From assembly GCA_001270045.2 (NCBI GenBank), contig DF970686.1, positions 565,048 to 629,047 on the forward strand: a stretch of DNA of 64,000 bases, given 5' to 3'. Shown piece by piece: positions 1 through 7,732 of this stretch. Position 1 is the first letter of the stretch. The number at the start of each line of letters is the position of its first letter. Below the pieces are notes generated by a model. It ran no database searches. It saw only the letters and a list, made by a program, of their open reading frames with translations, and was not told the DNA's origin. The stretch is from Bacteroidales bacterium 6E (lineage in GTDB: Bacteria; Bacteroidota; Bacteroidia; Bacteroidales; Prolixibacteraceae). The translations under genes and the position numbers were made by a program.

Positions 1-12
1 TTGCCCTTTTTT

Positions 13-648
13 TTATGGCTCCAGTTGATCCAGAAAGTATTTCAGTTTTTGTGGATCCTTCATTCCCGGGCGAATCTCAAAACCGCTGTTCAGGTCGAGC
101 CCCCAGAGTGAGGGATGATTTATCTTTAGGATTGCCCCTGCATCCTCCGGGCCAATGCCACCGCTCAGGAAAAATGGTACTTCAAGGCGATAGGCATCCA
201 AAATCTTCCAGTCAAACTTTTTTCCGGTTCCTCCAGGCTCGATTGAACGGGTATCGAACAGGAAATAGTCGGCGGTGTCTATATAATCGTGTACAACCGA
301 AAGATCTGACACTTCAATAACCCTGAACACCTTGATAATCTGAAGGCTAAGTTGCCTGACCCTTAAGCAAAAATCGGGTGACTCGTCGCCATGTAACTGG
401 GCATGGGTTAGCCCGAACTGTTTTTGAAATACCGATATGGTTTCCAGTTGGGCGTTCACAAATACCCCTGCTTTCTCTTTGGCGGTTGATGCCAGTAGGC
501 TGAGGGTGTCTTTTCCTGATTGGCCCACAAATCTTGGAGAAGCTGGATGAAAAATATACCCGAAAATGTCAACCGGCAATTCTTCCAGGCTTTCGCGGTT
601 TTGTGGCTCTTTCATGCCACATACCTTTATATGGAATCGTCCTTTCAT
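13..648 (-). CDS. trpF: Phosphoribosylanthranilate isomerase
   Basis: Converts N-(5-phosphoribosyl)anthranilate to CdRP, the third step from chorismate to tryptophan. The 211-residue length fits a stand-alone TIM-barrel TrpF. The general base Cys10 lies in KVCGM, the general acid Asp132 in FLFD, and phosphate-binding loops are visible as LSGGI (161-165) and GLDLNSG (183-189). It is the last gene of the trpEGDCF run inside the window and starts 3 bases after the trpC stop, so the two are co-transcribed. trpB and trpA are not seen; they may lie beyond the left edge, which cannot be tested here. No terminator follows within the 12 remaining bases. Confidence 0.96.
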   Translation of the reverse strand: MKGRFHIKVCGMKEPQNRESLEELPVDIFGYIFHPASPRFVGQSGKDTLSLLASTAKEKAGVFVNAQLETISVFQKQFGLTHAQLHGDESPDFCLRVRQLSLQIIKVFRVIEVSDLSVVHDYIDTADYFLFDTRSIEPGGTGKKFDWKILDAYRLEVPFFLSGGIGPEDAGAILKINHPSLWGLDLNSGFEIRPGMKDPQKLKYFLDQLEP

Positions 649-651
649 TTG

Positions 652-1455
652 TCACCGTTTTACTGAAATATCCCTGATCTCCCTGATCAGACCCCGGCAC
701 GCAAGGGCCGGGTCGCTGGTTTTCATGAAAGTTTCACCAATGAGGAATCCTTTGTATCCGTCATGAAAGAGTTGGACAATATCTTGTGATCCGGATATTC
801 CGCTTTCAGTAATCTTAAGGAACTGGTCAGGAATTTGGGTTGACAATTTTTTGGATATGCCCAGATCAACCTCAAAAGTCTTTAGGTTCCTGTTGTTGAC
901 ACCTACCATATCGACGAGTGGGGAAATTTTTTCAAGTTCATCCTCCCCATGAATTTCCAAAAGCACTTCCAGTCCAAGTTCCCTGGCCTTACCTGCCAGT
1001 TCATGAATTTCTAACTTCTCAAGGCATGCGGCGATCAAAAGGATGACATCGGCCCCAAATGCTTTCGCTTCAGTAATTTGATAAGTATCGATTATGAAAT
1101 CCTTGCGTAATATTGGGATGCCGGGATTGGCCATTCTTGCTTTTTCCAGGTTGCCCAGCTCCCCTCCAAAATAAACCTGGTCGGTAAGGACTGACAACCC
1201 GGCTGCCCCGGCTGCTGCATATCCCTGGGTGACAGTTACCACATTGGCATTTGGATTGATGACTCCTTTGGAGGGCGATTTTTGCTTAAACTCGGCAATG
1301 ATCCCCGGACGGTCACTATCCTGTAAGGCATTTTTGAGGGAGTTGCACGATCTGGAAAAGAGCGGTCGATCCCTTAATATGCTCTCGGGTATCGATTTTT
1401 TAAGTTGAATGAGTTCAGTACGTTTGGTTTCGACGATTTTTTCGAGAATATTCAT
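652..1455 (-). CDS. trpC: Indole-3-glycerol phosphate synthase
   Basis: Closes the indole ring from CdRP to form indole-3-glycerol phosphate. At 267 residues it is a normal monofunctional TrpC barrel. Family residues are in place: Glu55 and Lys57 in IAEFK, the SPSKG loop at 60-64, catalytic Lys118 in LRKDF, Glu167 in LLEIHGE, and GVNNRNL at 185-191, followed by the TESGI phosphate loop. Its ATG overlaps the trpD stop by 4 bases (ATGA), the usual sign of translational coupling. It is not fused to trpF, which follows as a separate gene. Confidence 0.97.
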   Translation of the reverse strand: MNILEKIVETKRTELIQLKKSIPESILRDRPLFSRSCNSLKNALQDSDRPGIIAEFKQKSPSKGVINPNANVVTVTQGYAAAGAAGLSVLTDQVYFGGELGNLEKARMANPGIPILRKDFIIDTYQITEAKAFGADVILLIAACLEKLEIHELAGKARELGLEVLLEIHGEDELEKISPLVDMVGVNNRNLKTFEVDLGISKKLSTQIPDQFLKITESGISGSQDIVQLFHDGYKGFLIGETFMKTSDPALACRGLIREIRDISVKR

Positions 1456-2447
1456 GATTGCATTGATATTAATCGGTTAAATGCCTGAAGCGCTTTTCCG
1501 CTTTCCAGGGATTCCCGGGAAAGCGCAAGGCATTCTTCCCAGCTTTTCCCGGTATGGATACACCGGATGGCTGCCGCCGAATTTGCCAACACCACATTTT
1601 TCTGGTGAAGCGTTGACTTATTTTTCAGGATATTCATGAAAATGGTGGCAGCTTCATCTGTGGTTTCACCACCATATAAATCTATCTGGTCCACCTTCTC
1701 AAATCCAAATGTGCCGGCATTCACCATCTCTTCCCGGTCAAAAGTAACCACTTTCACCTCACCTGTCAATGAAATTTCATCATATCCATCGAGCCCGTGC
1801 AAAATCATGTATTGTTGGTTTGATTGCCTGTACACCTGGTCATACAGTGACTGCACCCCGGTTGAGTAAACCCCGACTAGCTGATATTTTGGAAATGCCG
1901 GATTGATCATGGGACCCAGCATGTTGAAGAAAGTTTTGGTCCGAAGTGCTTTCCTTACCGGCGCAACATATTTCATGGCCGGATGAAAAAGCGGGGCATG
2001 AAGGTATGTGATTCCTGCCGTCTCAATCTCCCGTCTTGCTTTTTGGGAATCATTGCTGAACCGATATCCGAAATGTTCGAGAATATTGGATGAACCTACA
2101 GGACTTGAAACCCCAAAGTTTCCATGTTTGGAGACTTTAATCCCTGCACCCGCCAGAACGAATGAGCTAATGGTTGAAATATTGAAGGTGTTTTTGCCAT
2201 CTCCTCCGGTTCCGCATACGTCGATGGTGTCGTATCCCTCAAGGTCGACTGGCAAACAGAGCCTGAGTAATGCATCCCTGAATCCTGCCAGTTCGGCCGG
2301 CTCTATGGTTCGCATGAGAAAAACGGTGAGAAATGAGGATATCTCTATTTCGGTGAAACTGTTTTTGCCAATTTTAACCAATATCTCCTCAGCTTCGGGA
2401 CGGCTAAGTTTTCCTCCGGCATATAAAAATTCAAGTGTTTCTTTCAT
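1452..2447 (-). CDS. trpD: Anthranilate phosphoribosyltransferase
   Basis: Transfers phosphoribosyl from PRPP to anthranilate. Glycosyltransferase family 3 motifs are clear: GTGGD at residues 79-83, NTFN just after it, and KHGN at 107-110. The frame is open further upstream to a TTG at 2480, inside trpG. I start at the ATG at 2447, which gives 331 residues (the family norm) and a 10-base gap to the trpG stop. Upstream extension is possible but would overlap trpG by 23 bases. The stop overlaps the trpC start as ATGA. Confidence 0.96.
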   Translation of the reverse strand: MKETLEFLYAGGKLSRPEAEEILVKIGKNSFTEIEISSFLTVFLMRTIEPAELAGFRDALLRLCLPVDLEGYDTIDVCGTGGDGKNTFNISTISSFVLAGAGIKVSKHGNFGVSSPVGSSNILEHFGYRFSNDSQKARREIETAGITYLHAPLFHPAMKYVAPVRKALRTKTFFNMLGPMINPAFPKYQLVGVYSTGVQSLYDQVYRQSNQQYMILHGLDGYDEISLTGEVKVVTFDREEMVNAGTFGFEKVDQIDLYGGETTDEAATIFMNILKNKSTLHQKNVVLANSAAAIRCIHTGKSWEECLALSRESLESGKALQAFNRLISMQS

Positions 2448-2457
2448 GATTCCGATA

Positions 2458-3027
2458 TCATTTATACAACCAGTTTTCAATCAGTTTTTCGCCCATGGGA
2501 GTCAGGACCGATTCAGGATGAAACTGTACGCCTTCAACCTTGAATTCTTTATGTCGTAATGACATGATCCTGTTTTCATTGTCAACGGATGTGATCTCCA
2601 GACATTCCGGGAATCCATCGTTGTCAACGATCCAGGAGTGATACCTGCCAGCGTCGAACAAGTCAGGGATCCCGTCAAACAATGATGTGGATCGGCTGAC
2701 AATGTTAACCGGGGTCGCAATGCCATGCAACACTTTGTTCATATTCACGAGCTTCCCCCCAAACACCTCTCCGATGGCCTGATGTCCCAAACAAACGCCC
2801 AATATGCTTTTACGTGGGGCAAATTCCCTGATGACCGGGATGAGCATTCCTGATTCGGAAGGTAATCCAGGCCCGGGTGACAACACAATTTTGTCAAATT
2901 CCTCCACTTCCTCCATGCTAACTTCATCATTCCTGACAACCTTTACTGGTTCGCCCGAAATTTTCCGGATGGCATGGACCAGATTATAGGTGAACGAATC
3001 GTAGTTGTCGATGATTATAATTTTCAT
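2458..3027 (-). CDS. trpG: Anthranilate synthase glutamine amidotransferase subunit
   Basis: Class I glutamine amidotransferase that hydrolyses glutamine and passes ammonia to TrpE. With the ATG at 3027 it has 189 residues and begins MKIIIIDNYDSF, the standard TrpG/PabA N-terminus. The triad is Cys79 in GVCLGHQ with His170 and Glu172 in VQFHPES. The frame runs 21 codons further upstream, but that extension is Lys- and Asn-rich and unlike the family, so I reject it. A 78-base AT-rich gap separates it from trpE, unusually long for this operon. It could also serve aminodeoxychorismate synthase, but the context argues for tryptophan. Confidence 0.95.
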   Translation of the reverse strand: MKIIIIDNYDSFTYNLVHAIRKISGEPVKVVRNDEVSMEEVEEFDKIVLSPGPGLPSESGMLIPVIREFAPRKSILGVCLGHQAIGEVFGGKLVNMNKVLHGIATPVNIVSRSTSLFDGIPDLFDAGRYHSWIVDNDGFPECLEITSVDNENRIMSLRHKEFKVEGVQFHPESVLTPMGEKLIENWLYK

Positions 3028-3105
3028 TGTATGCTTTTTTGTTTTTTTCAAATATTTTTTGTCTTGGTAATTTAGATCCCAAAGATTCACTTTGTATACT
3101 TTGTT

Positions 3106-4515
3106 TTATTTGATACCGTTGGCCATGATCACCGCTTTTTTTAAGGCAGCAAGCTTGTTGTTCACTTCCTGCAATTCATTTTCCTCTACCGAGTCCATGA
3201 CGACCCCTGCCCCTGCCTGGTAAAACAATTTATGGTTTTTGCTGAGAAATGAACGGATGATAATGGCGTGATTTAACGTGCCGTCGAATCCCATATATCC
3301 TATACAGCCACCATAAAAACTGCGACCCTGGTTTTCATAGGTATCTATCAGCTGCATGGCACGATGCTTCGGGGCACCGGATAGTGTTCCGGCGGGGAAC
3401 GATTCACCCAGGACACGGATCATGTTAACGTTATCGGGTAATTCTCCAGAAACCTGTGATACCAAATGGATGACATGAGAATAGAATTGAACTTCACGGT
3501 ATGTTTCTACTTTCACATTGGTGGCATTCCGGCTCAGGTCATTTCTTGCCAAATCGACCAACATCACATGTTCCGCATTTTCCTTTGGATCGAGGCAAAG
3601 TTTTTCGGCCAGTTCCTTATCCTGCTCATCATTGCCTGTTCTCCTGAATGTGCCGGCAATCGGATGGATATAGGCTTTTTGATTGACAATCCTGATCTGG
3701 GCTTCCGGACTTGAACCAAAGATCCGGTAGGTGCCGTAATCAAAATAGAAAAGGTAGGGTGATGGGTTCACTGAACGTAATGAACGGTAAACATTGAAGT
3801 CATCACCTTCAAACTCCTGTGCGTACTGACGTGCCAGCACTACCTGGAAAACGTCTCCCCTATGGCAGTGTTCCTTGCCCTTGCTGACCATTGACCGGTA
3901 TTCTTCATCAGTGATATTGGAGGTCTCCTCACCTTTTGTCGAAAACCCGGAAGTCATAAAGTTCAGGTTCACGAGTAGATGTTGAATGTAATCGAGTTGG
4001 GAACTTTCTCCCTCCGCGAGATTTTCGACCATATGGATCATGTTTTTGTGATGGTCGATGGCAATCACATATTTATAAAAGCAATACCTGACCTCCGGTA
4101 TTTTGTATTCTTCTCCGACAGGAGACTTCAATTCGATTTTTTCGAAATATTTAACGGCATCAAAGTTCATATACCCGAAAAGCCCACTGGCCGGCAATTC
4201 AGCCTTTTCTCCCACAATCTGGAAGGAATGGTAAAAATTGTCGAGAAGTTCGTGAAGAGGATTTTGATCCGAAATGGTGTATGAGGTTTTCCTATGGCCT
4301 GTTTGCTCAATGGTCACTTCCCCGTTATCAGCCGTAAAGCAGGCCACGGGATCAAAACAGATAAAGGAATGGGCATTTTCATGGCCATGATAGTCAGAGC
4401 TTTCCAGGAGTATCGATTTAGGATAAAGTGTCCTGAGCCTAAGGTAAACACTTACTGGGGTAACGGTGTCGGCCAGTATTTTCCTGACTTGGGGGTAAAA
4501 TTTCATTTTTTCCAT
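3106..4515 (-). CDS. trpE: Anthranilate synthase component I
   Basis: Makes anthranilate from chorismate using ammonia from TrpG, the committed step to tryptophan. The 469-residue protein carries the N-terminal LLESS element (36-40) and the NPSPYLFY segment, which in TrpE form the feedback tryptophan site, so allosteric inhibition is expected. The chorismate-binding half shows GTLSGAPK and the C-terminal YQAGAGVV segment. LLES plus operon position separates it from PabB. ATGs at 4515 and 4506 are both usable; I took the first. It is the first structural gene after the tandem attenuator region, so its level should be set by charged tRNA-Trp. Confidence 0.97.
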   Translation of the reverse strand: MEKMKFYPQVRKILADTVTPVSVYLRLRTLYPKSILLESSDYHGHENAHSFICFDPVACFTADNGEVTIEQTGHRKTSYTISDQNPLHELLDNFYHSFQIVGEKAELPASGLFGYMNFDAVKYFEKIELKSPVGEEYKIPEVRYCFYKYVIAIDHHKNMIHMVENLAEGESSQLDYIQHLLVNLNFMTSGFSTKGEETSNITDEEYRSMVSKGKEHCHRGDVFQVVLARQYAQEFEGDDFNVYRSLRSVNPSPYLFYFDYGTYRIFGSSPEAQIRIVNQKAYIHPIAGTFRRTGNDEQDKELAEKLCLDPKENAEHVMLVDLARNDLSRNATNVKVETYREVQFYSHVIHLVSQVSGELPDNVNMIRVLGESFPAGTLSGAPKHRAMQLIDTYENQGRSFYGGCIGYMGFDGTLNHAIIIRSFLSKNHKLFYQAGAGVVMDSVEENELQEVNNKLAALKKAVIMANGIK

Positions 4516-4565
4516 ATTGTAATTTTTTATTGCTTACTGATCATATTCTTAGAAGTGATGTGTTG

Positions 4566-4601
4566 AAAAAGGCGGCCTACCTCATCCGGTAAGCCGCCTT
4601 T
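4566..4601 (-). terminator. Second trp attenuator terminator
   Basis: On the minus strand a GC-rich stem (GGCGGC paired with GCCGCC, extended by AAA/TTT and by three pairs beyond one C/A mismatch) closes a 6-base loop and is followed by TTTTT. It lies 23 bases after the stop of the second Trp-rich leader peptide and about 50 bases before trpE. That is the position of an attenuator terminator, not an operon end. Confidence 0.85.
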
Positions 4602-4624
4602 CATATCAATCCATACGCGGTCGC

Positions 4625-4681
4625 TTAACACGGATATTGTATCAAGTTGTTGCGCCACCACCATAAAGTCTTTTTATTCAT
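4625..4681 (-). CDS. trpL: Second trp leader peptide (WWW)
   Basis: An 18-codon reading frame, MNKKTLWWWRNNLIQYPC, with three consecutive Trp codons at positions 7-9, followed at once by a rho-independent hairpin and then trpE. Runs of Trp codons are very rare by chance. Together with the downstream terminator this fits ribosome-stalling attenuation: when charged tRNA-Trp is scarce the ribosome pauses in the WWW stretch and the terminator should not form. No Shine-Dalgarno is visible, which is normal for this phylum. I did not resolve the competing antiterminator fold by eye. Confidence 0.82.
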   Translation of the reverse strand: MNKKTLWWWRNNLIQYPC

Positions 4682-4698
4682 ATCGTTTGATTTTCCGA

Positions 4699-4732
4699 TA
4701 AAAAAAGCCTGCTTCCCAGTAAGAAGCAGGCT
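4699..4732 (-). terminator. First trp attenuator terminator
   Basis: Perfect 10-bp stem (AGCCTGCTTC with GAAGCAGGCT) around a 7-base loop, followed on the minus strand by seven T. It lies 39 bases downstream of the first leader-peptide stop and immediately upstream of the second leader peptide, so a transcript that escapes here meets a second attenuator. Confidence 0.9.
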
Positions 4733-4771
4733 CATATATCCTTTGAATTTACCCAAACAGCCGATAGCTCC

Positions 4772-4825
4772 TTACCTGTACAGAAGGATTTGCCACCACG
4801 ACCAGTTTGTGAAAATTTGTCTCAT
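4772..4825 (-). CDS. trpL: First trp leader peptide (WSWW)
   Basis: A 17-codon frame, MRQIFTNWSWWQILLYR, with three Trp codons in four positions (8, 10, 11). It begins about 48 bases after the predicted trp -7 box and is followed by an intrinsic terminator. Size, Trp content and location match classical trp leader peptides. An overlapping out-of-frame ATG 7 bases upstream opens a 27-codon frame without Trp, which I consider a shadow. It is read as the first of two sequential attenuators controlling trpEGDCF. Confidence 0.85.
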   Translation of the reverse strand: MRQIFTNWSWWQILLYR

Positions 4826-4872
4826 CATTCATTTATTAACGGTTGCAAGGAATGAATTTTTTGAAAACAAAA

Positions 4873-4901
4873 CAAGTATACTGATATAAAAGTTTCCTAA
4901 A
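4873..4901 (-). promoter_or_regulatory. Candidate trp operon promoter
   Basis: On the minus strand TATACTTG (4873-4880) is one base from the Bacteroidota -7 consensus TAnnTTTG, with TTTA (4898-4901) 17 bases upstream in place of the -33 TTTG. The match is imperfect. The location, about 48 bases before the first leader peptide, is right. No better candidate is seen between 4826 and 4967. Confidence 0.4.
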
Positions 4902-4951
4902 TCCTGAAATTTTAATCATTCCCGATCTTTATGTCAGAAAAATCCTGAAAT
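4899..4951. repeat. 12-bp direct repeat at the trp promoter
   Basis: AAATCCTGAAAT occurs at 4899-4910 and again at 4940-4951, 41 bases apart (about four helical turns). The proximal copy overlaps the predicted -33 element. This spacing would suit a dimeric or looping regulator, but no such protein can be named from the window. Confidence 0.45.
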
Positions 4952-4967
4952 GGTTCAAAGTTGGTAA

Positions 4968-5819
4968 TCAGAGTATTTTTGCCACCGCAGACAAGGCTTC
5001 AATTTCGTTTATGACCGAATCTCTTTTTTTTGGGCTGAATTCAAACGATTCCAGAAGGTCATATCGGCCTAACAGGTGTTCGTTGAGAATGATTCCCTTT
5101 TCTACAAGAAATTGTTTTTGTTTTTTGTTCAGGGTTGTCAGTGAGGTAACGGGGAAAAGCGCTTTTGATTCCACAATCTCGCGAAGGTTACCTTTATCGG
5201 GAAAAGCCCAGCCTACCAAATGCAGGCCTGCACAGGTTCCATAGGTTTCGGCATCGGTGCTGAATCGGGTATTGGTGACAATCCATCCCTGAAATTCTTT
5301 CCCCTGGTTACGTTCCTCCTGCGCCCAAACACTTTTGATATCATTAAACCTTGAATTCACGTATAGCGGAACCTGGACTCCACTCACCTTGCTCTGTTCG
5401 TTTCCATATTTGCATTCGACCATGATGGTCAGGTCCTCTTTTTCGGCGACCACATCCACTTCGTGCTGTATGCATTTTCCAAAGATAGTCTGTCCGGTCT
5501 TGACCATGAAACCCTCCTTCCTGAAGAATTCCCCGACAAACCTTTCAAAAGGGTAGCCACTGGGGCCGAGTTCGAGCAAAGCATTCTTCAGACTATATCT
5601 GGCTGCCAGGGATCTCATTTTGCGTCTGAGGATCTGGAATGCATTTTTATAGATCTCCCTGGTCGTAATCCCATTATACAGGTTGGAGATGACCTCGTCG
5701 GCCACTTCCATGGCGATATCTCCGGTCGCCCCGGCACGGACTATTGATTCAATGAATTTTTCCTTTGAGAAAGGTTGTCTTTCACCTGATTGTTTGGATA
5801 CCAATATGGTTTTAACCAT
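4968..5819 (-). CDS. ATP-cone / Mrr-like restriction endonuclease fold protein
   Basis: 283 residues. Residues 1-85 look like an ATP-cone (SGERQPFSKEK, then GITTREIY), the nucleotide-sensing module best known from ribonucleotide reductase and NrdR. Residues 86-210 look like a PD-(D/E)xK nuclease of the Mrr/type IV class: Glu92, Asp122 in HEVDVV, and Glu135-Cys-Lys137. A helical C-terminal part follows. I infer a DNA-cleaving or DNA-binding enzyme gated by nucleotide; the biological target is unknown. No methyltransferase or specificity subunit is nearby, so it is not a classical restriction system. It lies directly upstream of the trp leader on the same strand, with no terminator visible between them. 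Confidence 0.75.
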   Translation of the reverse strand: MVKTILVSKQSGERQPFSKEKFIESIVRAGATGDIAMEVADEVISNLYNGITTREIYKNAFQILRRKMRSLAARYSLKNALLELGPSGYPFERFVGEFFRKEGFMVKTGQTIFGKCIQHEVDVVAEKEDLTIMVECKYGNEQSKVSGVQVPLYVNSRFNDIKSVWAQEERNQGKEFQGWIVTNTRFSTDAETYGTCAGLHLVGWAFPDKGNLREIVESKALFPVTSLTTLNKKQKQFLVEKGIILNEHLLGRYDLLESFEFSPKKRDSVINEIEALSAVAKIL

Positions 5820-5931
5820 GACTTTTCATTTTTTCGCTCCAAATGTAACAGAAAACTTTGGTGAGTACTGAGTTTGAATAGGTGAATTGATCTTCAATCG
5901 TTAGATTTGTCATATCATAAATTGAACCAAT

Positions 5932-6837
5932 ATGGCAAAAAGAAAAAGTACCCTCGTTTACCGGACCGACCTTGTCAACGTGGGCATAGGACAGGGACAG
6001 TTGCAATCGGTGCCTTACCTGGCCAGTCAGACTGATTATGATGTCGAAGGAAGGGTTGTCATGCAATGCTCTTTTTCAGCTTCCGGGGCAGTTGTGGAAA
6101 AGACCGTGTACGAATACGATCCGAAAGGCAATCTGGTACATGAACTCTATTATTCCGGTGAACCGGAGCCAGCGGAGGAGAGTTCATATGAATATGGTGA
6201 CTTGGGAAAAGTTACCAAAGAATTCAAGCATTATATTGACGGCAGCAAGGATACGACTGATTATTCGTATGATCCGGAAGGGAAACTGGTTGAGAAAGTG
6301 ACGGTTGATGATGAAGGTGAAACTGAAATGAGGGAGGTGTTTCAATATGAAGGGGAATTGCTTGTCGATCATGTAATTTTAGATGGTGAGGACAATCCTC
6401 TGGTCAGCGAGGAGTTCACTTATAATAAAAAAGGCCAGGTTACCATGCACGTCAGGAATGACAATCAGACTGGCGAGTATTTCAAATTGGTGATAGAATA
6501 CAATGATGAGGGGAGAAAAACCTCTGAAAAAATCTACGATGAGGAGGATGAGTTAGTTGAAACCACCTGGTTTGAGGAAGATGAAAACGGCAGGGTAATC
6601 CAAACGGTTGAAGAAAATGGCATGAGAAGGCATGAAAAGCGTTTCTTTTATGATGACAATGGGAATGGTTTGGGCTATGAAGAGGTGAACCAGAATGGAG
6701 ACAAAGTGGTGTTGGTTGAGCATCAGTTAGGAGAACATAAACATCCTGTGGCAAGCATGATTTTTGTGCATGGAGCTGGTCGCTCACCCGGCCAGCATTA
6801 CGAATTGAAGTATGAGTATGTCTGGCATGAGACTTAA
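5932..6837 (+). CDS. YD-repeat-like acidic protein, function unknown
   Basis: 301 residues without signal peptide or membrane segment. From about residue 34 to 255 it contains eight or so units of 20-25 residues with the pattern aromatic-x-Tyr-Asp-x-x-Gly-x-hydrophobic, for example YEYDPKGNL (60-68), YSYDPEGKL (111-119), IEYNDEGRK (188-196) and FFYDDNGNG (238-246). This resembles YD/RHS repeats, which form beta-strand shells, but the protein is short, highly acidic and apparently cytoplasmic, with no RHS core or toxin domain. It is transcribed divergently from the nuclease gene, 112 bases away. No function can be assigned. Confidence 0.7.
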   Translation: MAKRKSTLVYRTDLVNVGIGQGQLQSVPYLASQTDYDVEGRVVMQCSFSASGAVVEKTVYEYDPKGNLVHELYYSGEPEPAEESSYEYGDLGKVTKEFKHYIDGSKDTTDYSYDPEGKLVEKVTVDDEGETEMREVFQYEGELLVDHVILDGEDNPLVSEEFTYNKKGQVTMHVRNDNQTGEYFKLVIEYNDEGRKTSEKIYDEEDELVETTWFEEDENGRVIQTVEENGMRRHEKRFFYDDNGNGLGYEEVNQNGDKVVLVEHQLGEHKHPVASMIFVHGAGRSPGQHYELKYEYVWHET

Positions 6838-6944
6838 CTGATTTCAGCTTAATTTAGAACCAAGTCTTCAAAGATTTCCTGCCTTTTTCCTTCAAATTTG
6901 TGAAGCAAGCCAGCTAAAATGGTGTAATTTACACAACCGGCAAC

Positions 6945-6982
6945 AAAAAACCCCTTGTAAACTTCGAATTTACAAGAGGTTC
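6945..6982 (-). terminator. Terminator after tRNA-Cys
   Basis: AACCCCTTGTAAA (6949-6961) pairs with TTTACAAGAGGTT (6969-6981) around a 7-base loop, with six T following on the minus strand. It begins about a dozen bases after the tRNA 3' end. Confidence 0.9.
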
Positions 6983-6994
6983 AAGCTTTGGTCG

Positions 6995-7065
6995 AGGTCC
7001 CTGGCGGACTCGAACCGCCGTACACGGTTTTGCAGACCGTTGCCTAGCCACTCGGCCAAGGAACC
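6995..7065 (-). tRNA. tRNA-Cys (GCA)
   Basis: 71-base cloverleaf on the minus strand. The acceptor stem GGTTCCT pairs with AGGGACC (one G-T), the anticodon loop CTGCAAA gives anticodon GCA, and the T-arm GGCGGTTCGAGTCCGCC is perfect. The discriminator base is U73, the identity base of tRNA-Cys. CCA is not encoded. It lies downstream of folB on the same strand and has its own terminator. It is the only tRNA gene I find in the window. Confidence 0.97.
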
Positions 7066-7177
7066 GGATTCCCGATATACTCAATCGTTATTTATCAATT
7101 CAATAAGAACGTTCTTTCAACAGGAGTGCAAAGGTATATAATTTTTTGATTAAGCAAACTCCCAATCCCGGCACTTT

Positions 7178-7537
7178 TTACCTTTCAAGGGTAATACTTA
7201 CCTGCTGCATTTCCCCTCCCAGGGGTGGATTGAGTTTTGATATCTTGATTTTCAGTCCGGTAACCGATTCAAATTCATGCCCGATCCTGTCACATATCCG
7301 CTTTGCCACATGTTCCAGAAGGTGTGAAGGGATATCCATTTCCTCCTTAATGATCTGGTAGAGCTTCTGGTAGTCAAGGGCATCCTTAAGGCGATCGGTC
7401 TCGGTGGCGCGGGTATTATCTGATTCGACCATTAACTGAACCATAAAATGGTTTCCTACCAGTTGCTCAATTTCATAATGCCCATGATAGGCATAAAACT
7501 TCATGTTTTCCAGTTCGATTTTGACTTTCTGATTCAT
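7178..7537 (-). CDS. folB: Dihydroneopterin aldolase
   Basis: Cleaves 7,8-dihydroneopterin to 6-hydroxymethyl-dihydropterin and glycolaldehyde in folate synthesis. With the ATG at 7537 it has 119 residues, the usual size. The frame is open to 7621, but the extra 28 residues lack similarity to the family. Family residues are recognisable: FYAYHGH at 14-20, Tyr56, Glu75 in LLEHVAKRI and Lys101 in KISKLNPP. It is distinct from the FolX-type paralogue at 29511-29870. Neighbours are tRNA-Cys downstream and glnS divergently upstream, so it is not in a folate operon here. Confidence 0.92.
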   Translation of the reverse strand: MNQKVKIELENMKFYAYHGHYEIEQLVGNHFMVQLMVESDNTRATETDRLKDALDYQKLYQIIKEEMDIPSHLLEHVAKRICDRIGHEFESVTGLKIKISKLNPPLGGEMQQVSITLER

Positions 7538-7625
7538 TTCAATTCTTTCTGTTTCTGCGAAATTAAGAATTTGTTGAGTGCGCCACATTTTTAAATCGCG
7601 CCAATCGGGTGCACCAATCATTTTT

Positions 7626-7633
7626 TAACTTTG
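7626..7633 (+). promoter_or_regulatory. -7 promoter element of glnS
   Basis: TAACTTTG matches TAnnTTTG exactly. It overlaps the upstream TTG at 7631 that opens the longest glnS frame. That codon would fall before the transcript start, which supports the downstream ATG at 7733. No convincing -33 TTTG is present. Confidence 0.5.
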
Positions 7634-7732
7634 TGCCCACATTGTAAATCAAGTATTTCATTCACCAGCCTTTATGTGAAGGAGAGGGTCAATAACCCAC
7701 GGAATCATTCAGGGGCTGTTAAAAGAGTAGTT

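Noticed and set aside
2458-3090. Longer N-terminus for trpG
   Set aside because: The extra 21 residues are Lys- and Asn-rich and precede the invariant MKIIIIDNYDSF start.
7631-7732. 34-codon N-terminal extension of glnS with a CPHC motif
   Set aside because: It starts with a TTG that overlaps the -7 element, so it would not be transcribed.
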